Below, piece after piece: positions 31,599 through 36,795 of a stretch of 36,795 bases of DNA. Each line of letters opens with the position of its first letter. The stretch's first letter is position 1. The stretch covers positions 1-36,795 of IMG/VR virus record IMGVR_UViG_3300045932_000238; one strand, given 5' to 3'. The position numbers were made by a program, and so were the translations under genes. This stretch comes from a virus. The notes beneath the pieces are model-generated. The model saw nothing but the letters and a program-made list of their open reading frames with translations. It was not told the origin of the DNA and did not search any database.

Positions 31599-34550
31599 GT
31601 GGCGGTCACCCAGAGTCATTACCGCTTCGGCATCGACGAGGGGACTGAGTCGACCCACGGGTGGCATGCCGCGGAAGACGCGAATCCATCCGCCGGCGTC
31701 ATTCCGATCAACACGACGTTCCTCCTGCGGTTCTGCCTGCAGTGCGATGGCACGGCCCAGAGCAACGTCGACGCCGAGTTCCAGGTGCGCCGCAACGGCG
31801 GTGCCTACCAAAACATCACGACGTCGTCGAGCATTGTTCGCGCGGTCGCGACCGTCGCCTTTGCCAACGGCGACAACACGACCAAACGCCTGAGTGGCAC
31901 CGGCACGTTCGAGTCGTCGTCCGCGGGGTGCACCGAGGACGGCGTCTCCGGCGGCACGGCGTTCGACATTGTCTCGAACGGCAACGGCGAGACCGAATGC
32001 TCGCTGCAGATTGTCGGCGCCGACGTCGCAGATGGCGACGTGCTCGAGTTCCGCCTGACGCGGGATGGTGGCACACAGCTCGACACCTACGCGGTCACGC
32101 CGAGTCTCACCGTCGTGTTGCCGCAGACGCTCCTGCAGCCGATGCCGGTCCGCGGCTACAACGCGATCCGATCACGCAGCGCCGAGTTTGCGCGCGCGGC
32201 GATCGCCGCGGGCCTACTGCTGCACGTCGCGGGCTTCGTGGACGGCCCGTTGCCCACGCAGCCCGAGACGTGGACGCAGGAGGTCGTCGGTGCCAGGGCC
32301 TGGTCGGGGCTGAAGTCCTGGCCGGCCGGTCCGAACCTCGCGGCGGGAGACGACGTCGCACCAACCAACCAACCGGACACCTACACGCAGCCGATCCCCG
32401 GCACGCGATCGCTGGGGCGAAGCTGGCCGGCAGGCCGCGCCGCGCTGACGCAGGGTCTGCGCATGACCGCGGGCGAGGTGCCGCCGTCGGTGCCAGAGCC
32501 GGACACCTGGGTGGTCGAGATCCCCATTGGCGTACGGGCCTGGCAAGGCCTGAAGGCGTGGCCGGCCGGCCCGAACCTCGCGGCGGGATACGACGTCGCG
32601 CCAGCGAATCAAGAGAGCACGTGGACTCAACCGGTTCCCGGAGTGACTGCGCTGGCGCGTGCGGCCACGGCGTCGCGCCGCCTTGTCACGCTGACCGGTG
32701 GTCTGCGATCGAACATCGGGGAGATCGCGCCGCCCGAGTCTGACACGTGGACAGCGCCGCTGCTCGGCACCGCCGCCCTGCGGCTGGGCGCGTTGAGTCG
32801 TGGCCGCGCCATCTCCGCCTCGCGGCTGGTCCTCTGGTCACTCCCAGAAGAGGACGGGCCGCTCGCACTCCAGGAGAGCACCTGGACGGTGGAGATCCCG
32901 GTCGGCGTGCGCGCGTGGCAAGGGCTGAAGTCCTGGCCGGCCGGCCCGAACCTCGCGGCGGGATACGACGTCGCGCCGGCGAATCAAGAGAGCACGTGGA
33001 CGTCGCCGATCGGTGGTACCACCATTCTCCGAACCACGACTCGTGTGCGGTGGGCACGCGCGTCGGCGAGCTCGCTCGTTCGCAGCCCAGCGGCGTGGGA
33101 TCCGATCGCCGCGGCCCTCGAGGAGAGCACCTGGACGCAACGGACGCCGGGGACGTGGGCGCTCGGTGCATCAGCGCGGGCATTCGCGTCGAGGGCGCAT
33201 CGCGCGACGACGCATCTCCGTGCCAGCGACCGCGATGGTGAGGCGCTCACGGAATCCGGGTGGCAAGGCCCGGTGTTCCATCCAGCTCAGTACCAAAATC
33301 TCGTCTGGCTCCTCTGGTACGGCGCATCCGTCGGCGCCGACAACGCGCCGCTCGACCAGCAGCCGGATACGTACGCGCAGCCGATCCCTGGCACGAGCTG
33401 CGTGCGCAGAGCGATCCAACAGCGCGCACAGCTCGCGGGTCGATCGATCGCACTGCGCCAGTTCGGCGCCGGTGATCAGGCGGCCGCACCAGAAGAACCC
33501 ACGTGGGCACAGCCGACGTCCGGGACTCGCGCGATCCGCGTCGCCGCGGCCGCGCGCGCGCGGGCGCTCTCTGCTGCACGGTTACAGATCTGGACGACGG
33601 CGCAGGACGCTGACGCGCCGCTGCCAACGCAGGAGAGCACCTGGACGCAGCAGGTGCCAGGCACGCGGGCCCTGGCAGCGAGCACGCGCCTGGCGTGGCG
33701 GGTCGCAGCGACGCAGCTCCTGCGCAGCTACAGCGCGTTCGACCCGTTGACGCCACCGCCGGAAGAGAGTACCTGGACGCAGCCCGCGAGCGGCGCCGGC
33801 GCCTTGCGCATCCAGGCGGCTCGGGCGACCGTGCGTGCGGCGATCGCGCGCGCGCGCCTCTCGGACACGGCGCAGGACGTCGACGGACCGCTTGCGGCGC
33901 AGCCCGACACGTGGCTTCAGCCCCTCCCGGGCACGCGTGCTCTCGAGGGTCGCCGCCGGGCCCTGCAGGCGATCGCCGCGGCGACCGTCTCGCAGCGCAG
34001 CGCTCGCACGGACGAGGCCTCCGCCGAGGAGCCTGCGTCTGCGACGACGTCGGCGATTGGTACGCATCGTTGGCTGACTGATGCCGCCGCACGGCGCTCG
34101 CGGGTGCGCGCGTTCGGGCTGTTGGTCTGGTCCGGATCGGCCGACATCGAGCAGGAACCCGCGACGCCCTGGACGCAGCCCGTCGTCGGCACGGCTGCAC
34201 TGCGGCAGATGGCCGCCGCCCGATCGCAACGCGCCGCGCTCGTCACGCGCCACGCGTATGTGGTGCCCGGCTACGACGACGGTCCACTGCCGGCACAGCC
34301 CGATACGTGGGTCTCGCCGATCGGGGGCACGCGATCGCTGCGCGCGCGCGCCATCGAGCTCTGGCGACTCGCGACGCGGTTCCTGGCCTGGGGCAGCCGA
34401 GACGACCGCATCGAGAGCACACCGGTCATTGCGCGCGTCGGCTCGTACTCGCCCACACTCGATCGCAGTGCGGAGTACTCCGCATACGTGGCGCGCACCG
34501 CGGACTATCAGCCGACGATCGATCGCGTCGGCGGCCTGCCGGAGGGATGA
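31599..34550 (+). CDS. 983-residue protein with about 17 Trp-anchored repeats
   Basis: GTG start. Residues 1-175 form a beta domain (YRFGIDEGTESTHGWHAAED, FLLRFCLQCDGTAQSNV, FRLTRDGGTQLDTYAVTPSL) as seen at the N-terminus of other phage virion proteins. From about 215 to 915 run degenerate repeats, each with a core like ESTWTQPVPGTRAL. The anchoring Trp or Tyr falls at 225, 262, 304, 342, 384, 429, 467, 512, 555, 592, 635, 682, 726, 772, 858 and 904, with one position near 817 degraded. The spacing is 37-47 residues. Arg/Ala helices link the cores. Three repeats carry a near-identical WPAGPNLAAG segment, at 241, 321 and 446. The end has SYSPTLDRSAEYSAYVA. Likely a fibre; function unknown. Confidence 0.8.
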   Translation: MAVTQSHYRFGIDEGTESTHGWHAAEDANPSAGVIPINTTFLLRFCLQCDGTAQSNVDAEFQVRRNGGAYQNITTSSSIVRAVATVAFANGDNTTKRLSGTGTFESSSAGCTEDGVSGGTAFDIVSNGNGETECSLQIVGADVADGDVLEFRLTRDGGTQLDTYAVTPSLTVVLPQTLLQPMPVRGYNAIRSRSAEFARAAIAAGLLLHVAGFVDGPLPTQPETWTQEVVGARAWSGLKSWPAGPNLAAGDDVAPTNQPDTYTQPIPGTRSLGRSWPAGRAALTQGLRMTAGEVPPSVPEPDTWVVEIPIGVRAWQGLKAWPAGPNLAAGYDVAPANQESTWTQPVPGVTALARAATASRRLVTLTGGLRSNIGEIAPPESDTWTAPLLGTAALRLGALSRGRAISASRLVLWSLPEEDGPLALQESTWTVEIPVGVRAWQGLKSWPAGPNLAAGYDVAPANQESTWTSPIGGTTILRTTTRVRWARASASSLVRSPAAWDPIAAALEESTWTQRTPGTWALGASARAFASRAHRATTHLRASDRDGEALTESGWQGPVFHPAQYQNLVWLLWYGASVGADNAPLDQQPDTYAQPIPGTSCVRRAIQQRAQLAGRSIALRQFGAGDQAAAPEEPTWAQPTSGTRAIRVAAAARARALSAARLQIWTTAQDADAPLPTQESTWTQQVPGTRALAASTRLAWRVAATQLLRSYSAFDPLTPPPEESTWTQPASGAGALRIQAARATVRAAIARARLSDTAQDVDGPLAAQPDTWLQPLPGTRALEGRRRALQAIAAATVSQRSARTDEASAEEPASATTSAIGTHRWLTDAAARRSRVRAFGLLVWSGSADIEQEPATPWTQPVVGTAALRQMAAARSQRAALVTRHAYVVPGYDDGPLPAQPDTWVSPIGGTRSLRARAIELWRLATRFLAWGSRDDRIESTPVIARVGSYSPTLDRSAEYSAYVARTADYQPTIDRVGGLPEG

Positions 34551-34551
34551 C

Positions 34552-34965
34552 ATGGCTCTGGAATCGAACGTGGACGTCGGAGATATCTTCGCCGGCGAGG
34601 ACAAGGTCATGCGCTTCGAAGTCTTCGCCGCAGGTGCGGATCCGAGCGACCCACATGCGGCGATGCAGAATGCCGCCGGTTGGACGTTCGCCTACACCTG
34701 GCGGAAGCGCGTCCGCGGCGTGCCACCCCATCGCACCAACGGACCAGAGGTCCTCTCGAAGCCAAACGCGGCGATCACGGTGACCGGCGTCTTCAACGCA
34801 GACCGGGCACTGAACACCCAGCGTGTCGAGGTCGCTCTCGCGGACACCGACACGGCAGACCTCGCAGGCGGCGATTACGTGGATGCGTTGAAGCGTATGG
34901 ACGATGGATTCGAGACCGTGCTCAGTTACGGCGTCGTGCCGTTGCTGGTGGCCGCGACGCCGTAA
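34552..34965 (+). CDS. Small beta-rich virion-like protein
   Basis: 137 residues, GGAGGG upstream of the ATG. Pattern MALESNVDVGDIFAGEDKVM, FEVFAAGADPSD, GWTFAYTWRKRVRG, RALNTQRVEVALADTDTADL, GDYVDALKRMDDGFETVLSY. The combination of a ligand-like first strand and WTFAYTW resembles the N-terminal domains of phage baseplate or receptor-binding proteins, without a certain family. It directly follows the repeat protein and precedes the third repeat cluster. Confidence 0.55.
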   Translation: MALESNVDVGDIFAGEDKVMRFEVFAAGADPSDPHAAMQNAAGWTFAYTWRKRVRGVPPHRTNGPEVLSKPNAAITVTGVFNADRALNTQRVEVALADTDTADLAGGDYVDALKRMDDGFETVLSYGVVPLLVAATP

Positions 34966-34975
34966 GCGCCGCGTA

Positions 34976-35011
34976 GTTCCCGAACATTCCCGCCGCATCC
35001 CGCGCGTTCCC
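34976..35011 (+). repeat. 10-bp-period TTCCC-type repeat cluster C
   Basis: GTTCCCGAAC, ATTCCCGCCG, CATCCCGCGC and GTTCCC start at 34976, 34986, 34996 and 35006, exactly 10 bases apart. The cluster starts 10 bases after a stop codon, in the gap between the fibre and lysis regions. Same unit and period as cluster B. Confidence 0.65.
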
Positions 35012-35069
35012 GGGCGGCCGGGTGCGCGGCGCCGGAGACCTACGATCGCAGTCTCCGGCACCTGGCCCC

Positions 35070-35270
35070 ATGCCTCTGAAAAAGCTCCTCATCATCCTGC
35101 CGCTCGTGCTCGCGCTGCTCGGGGGCGTGGTCTGGATGGTGCGGCTCGAGGGCCGCGTCAACGGGCACGATCGCGAGCTCCTCAGCCACGAGAAGCGGTT
35201 CGACGCCATCAAGGACGACATCCGGTACGTGCGCGACCGCATCGATCGCGCGCTGGAGCGCGAGCGGTGA
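35070..35270 (+). CDS. Membrane-anchored coiled coil (holin/spanin-like)
   Basis: 66 residues from the ATG at 35070. Residues 3-24 (LKKLLIILPLVLALLGGVVW) form one transmembrane helix, followed by a charged coiled coil (RLEGRVNGHDRELLSHEKRF, DAIKDDIRYVRDRIDRAL). This is the layout of inner-membrane spanins and of some small holin-like proteins. It overlaps the DUF5675 gene, so the pair looks like a lysis unit. A longer GTG start exists upstream. Confidence 0.6.
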   Translation: MPLKKLLIILPLVLALLGGVVWMVRLEGRVNGHDRELLSHEKRFDAIKDDIRYVRDRIDRALERER

Positions 35271-35713
35271 GCCTCGAGCTGCGCGTGGTCCGTGAGCCGA
35301 CCCTCAACGGCGCGACGTTCGGCGTGCTCTTCGTCGATCACCGCTTCCAATGCTTCACGCTCGAGGACACGATTCGCGAGCGCCCAGGGCAACCCGTCTC
35401 CGACTGGAAGATCAGCGGCCGCACGGCGATCCCTGCGGGGCGCTATCGCGTGATCGTGACGCCGTCGCAGCGGTTCAAGCGGATGCTGCCGCTGCTCGTC
35501 GACGTCCCTGGCTTCACGGGCGTGCGGATTCATCCGGGCAACGGCACGCTCGACACCGATGGCTGCCTGCTGGTCGGGCGGGCGCGACACGAGGGACGCG
35601 TCATCGAGTCACGCCTGGCGTTCACGCCGCTGTTGAATCTGATCGACTTCGCCGATGGGGAGGTCTGGATCTCCATCGAGAACCCGCCGATCCCGGAGCG
35701 GCGTGCCGCATGA
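35267..35713 (+). CDS. DUF5675 family protein
   Basis: 148 residues, GTG start overlapping the previous stop. Family features are LELRVVREPTLNGATFGVLF, FQCFTLEDTIRERPGQPVSD, GRTAIPAGRYRVIVTPSQRF, VPGFTGVRIHPGNGTLDTDG and CLLVGRARH. The conserved His in IHPGN and Cys in GCLLVG recall L,D-transpeptidase-like active sites, and the family often occurs in phage lysis regions. It might act on peptidoglycan. No activity is established. Confidence 0.85.
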   Translation: MSLELRVVREPTLNGATFGVLFVDHRFQCFTLEDTIRERPGQPVSDWKISGRTAIPAGRYRVIVTPSQRFKRMLPLLVDVPGFTGVRIHPGNGTLDTDGCLLVGRARHEGRVIESRLAFTPLLNLIDFADGEVWISIENPPIPERRAA

Positions 35714-35901
35714 AGCGGGAGTGGCCGATCGACGACGTCGTGCGGGCGCTCCCGCCGATGACACGCGAGACAGACGGGCGGGAGCGCCTGGAGCTCGTGC
35801 TGGGCACGTTCGGCGGCCGCGTGTGCGCCCTGGCGGTACGGAAACATCCAGGTTCGGGAGACATGACGCTCGCGATCGAGCCTCGGAGAGTCGCGACCTG
35901 A
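35710..35901 (+). CDS. Small hypothetical protein of the lysis region
   Basis: 63 residues. The ATG overlaps the DUF5675 stop as ATGA. The product is a mix of short strands and charged helix (EWPIDDVVRALPPMTRETDG, RERLELVLGTFGGRVCALAV). No family recognised. Tight coupling suggests a minor lysis-region gene. Confidence 0.5.
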   Translation: MKREWPIDDVVRALPPMTRETDGRERLELVLGTFGGRVCALAVRKHPGSGDMTLAIEPRRVAT

Positions 35902-35910
35902 GGGCGACAC

Positions 35911-36311
35911 ATGACGGATCGAGAAGACGACCAGGTGCACGCGCTGCGCCGCGGAATTCACCGATGCCGACATTGAGGCGGCCACCGCATGTTCCATCCT
36001 GCGGATCGACGGGCGTCCCGTGCGCCATCAAGAACGACGTGCAGGTGACCGTCAACTGGCATGAGCTCCGGATCCTGGTGATGTGGGCCGAGAACTACGA
36101 GGCGGCGATCGTGGCCTCTGATCCAGTGGCCAACGGCTCGAGCAAGGGGGCCATCGCTGCGATCGCGAAGCGGTTGATGCGCTTCCGTCCTGACGGAGCA
36201 CCGCCGTTGCGATTCGCCGACGAATTCGCGGAACTGCAAGACCGTGTCCCGACCACGGAACTGCTGGACGGATCCGGACGCGTCATCACCCCGAAGCGGA
36301 CGCTGCAGTGA
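35911..36311 (+). pseudogene. Zinc-ribbon phage protein broken by two +1 frameshifts
   Basis: No single frame encodes the whole gene. From ATG 35911 (GAGGG upstream) the reading MTDRE must skip one A at 35924/35925 to continue as TTRCTRCAAEFTDADIEAAT. It must then skip one T at 35992/35993 to reach ACPSCGSTGVPCAIKNDVQV and the rest (NWHELRILVMWAENYEAA, RFRPDGAPPLRFADEFAELQ). Joined, this gives about 132 residues with CTRC and CPSC as a four-cysteine zinc ribbon, and the NWHELRIL..WAENY pattern of a phage hypothetical family I recall. Two extra bases within 70 bp suggest sequencing errors or recent decay. An intact sub-ORF starts at ATG 35964. Function unknown. Confidence 0.7.
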
Positions 36312-36709
36312 CGGTGCCCGTGTGGCGGATCGTCGCGGCGCTGATCAGCCTCTGGTCGGCCGACGCGAAGCCGATGCGGGTCTCGGCCGCGATCTGCAGC
36401 AACCGCACCTGCACCGAGCGAGCGATCGTCGGCTTCGAGCCGGCGCGCGTCGACGTGCAGGTCTACGTGCCGCTCGACGGTCGGAATCGGCGTCTCACCT
36501 ACGGTCTGGTGTGTGAGGACGGCGTCGTCGCGCAATCAGCGACACAGCTCAATGGCACCAGCGATCCGCCGCTCTTCGTGCAGACGTACCGCGACGTCGG
36601 CGCCGGCGAGTGCCAAGCCATGGCCGTCGTCGACCGAATCGACGGCTCACGGCAGACGGGGCGGTCGATCACGCTCGTCATTCGATCTCGATTCGGGGGC
36701 AACGAATGA
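36308..36709 (+). CDS. Possible secreted hypothetical protein
   Basis: 133 residues, GTG start overlapping the preceding stop. The N-terminus (VPVWRIVAALISLW) is a weak signal or membrane segment. The rest has four cysteines (ICSNRTC, VCEDG, GECQ) in a beta-rich context (VDVQVYVPLDGRNRRLTYGL), compatible with disulfides outside the cytoplasm. No family recognised. The stop overlaps the holin-like gene. Confidence 0.55.
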   Translation: MTVPVWRIVAALISLWSADAKPMRVSAAICSNRTCTERAIVGFEPARVDVQVYVPLDGRNRRLTYGLVCEDGVVAQSATQLNGTSDPPLFVQTYRDVGAGECQAMAVVDRIDGSRQTGRSITLVIRSRFGGNE

Positions 36710-36795
36710 ATCCGATGTTGGCGGCGTTTCTGACCGCGGCGCTCCGTCACGTGCTGACCGGCGTCTTCGGGGCGCTCGTCGCGCGGGGCGTCATC
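36706..36795 (+). CDS. Holin-like small membrane protein, 3' end missing
   Basis: Only the first 30 codons are present because the window ends. The start MNPMLAAFLTAALRHVLTGV resembles holin-like phage membrane proteins that begin with a basic helix and continue into GALVARGVI. The ATG overlaps the previous stop. If correct it would permit lysis together with the upstream genes. The partial sequence makes this tentative. Confidence 0.55.
   Translation, partial: MNPMLAAFLTAALRHVLTGVFGALVARGVI

Noticed and set aside
1-36795. CRISPR array, tRNA genes or insertion sequences
   Set aside because: No regularly spaced direct repeats with unique spacers, no cloverleaf-like sequence and no transposase were seen on reading.

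Overview
The window is GC-rich, densely packed, almost entirely plus-strand DNA carrying a near-complete tailed-phage genome, either a prophage or a viral contig. Genes abut or overlap by 1-4 bases, GTG starts are common, and no rRNA, tRNA or housekeeping gene is visible. The host cannot be named. The base composition and protein style fit a GC-rich soil bacterium such as an acidobacterium or alphaproteobacterium, which is a guess.

Layout. Positions 1-7.6 kb hold an accessory and control region: a Gp37/Gp68 (DUF5131) protein, several small cysteine-rich proteins (one on the minus strand), a large serine recombinase, a HerA/VirD4-like ATPase with two winged-helix-like repeats, an XRE-type regulator behind a possible leaderless promoter, and a secreted beta-sandwich-like protein. 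From 7.6 to 9.0 kb come an excisionase-like HTH protein, a protein resembling minor tail protein Z, and two doubtful small ORFs. From 9.0 to 17.6 kb lies the packaging and head module: small and large terminase (GpA type), gpW-like connector, lambda-type portal, HK97-type protease, a major capsid protein with an N-terminal coiled coil, a DUF2190-like decoration protein and head-tail completion proteins. From 17.5 to 26.9 kb is a Mu-type contractile tail in canonical order: DUF2635, sheath, tube, tail assembly chaperone with a -1 frameshift, tape measure, gpN, gpP, gp45, gp46, gp47, gp48. From 26.9 to 35 kb is a fibre/adhesion cassette with a beta-helix protein and a 983-residue protein built of about 17 degenerate repeats. 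From 35 kb to the end is a lysis-like cassette: a membrane-anchored coiled coil, a DUF5675 protein, and a holin-like protein cut by the window edge. A zinc-ribbon gene there is broken by two single-base insertions.

The phage would be a temperate myovirus with a lambda/HK97-style head on a Mu-style tail. It appears to integrate by serine recombinase, since no Mu transposase is present. Replication genes are not recognisable and may lie upstream. The most unusual signals are the Trp-anchored repeat protein, tandem repeats of TTCCC-type units with an exact 10-bp period at three gene ends, the slippery heptamer in the tail chaperone gene, and the duplicated winged-helix ATPase.
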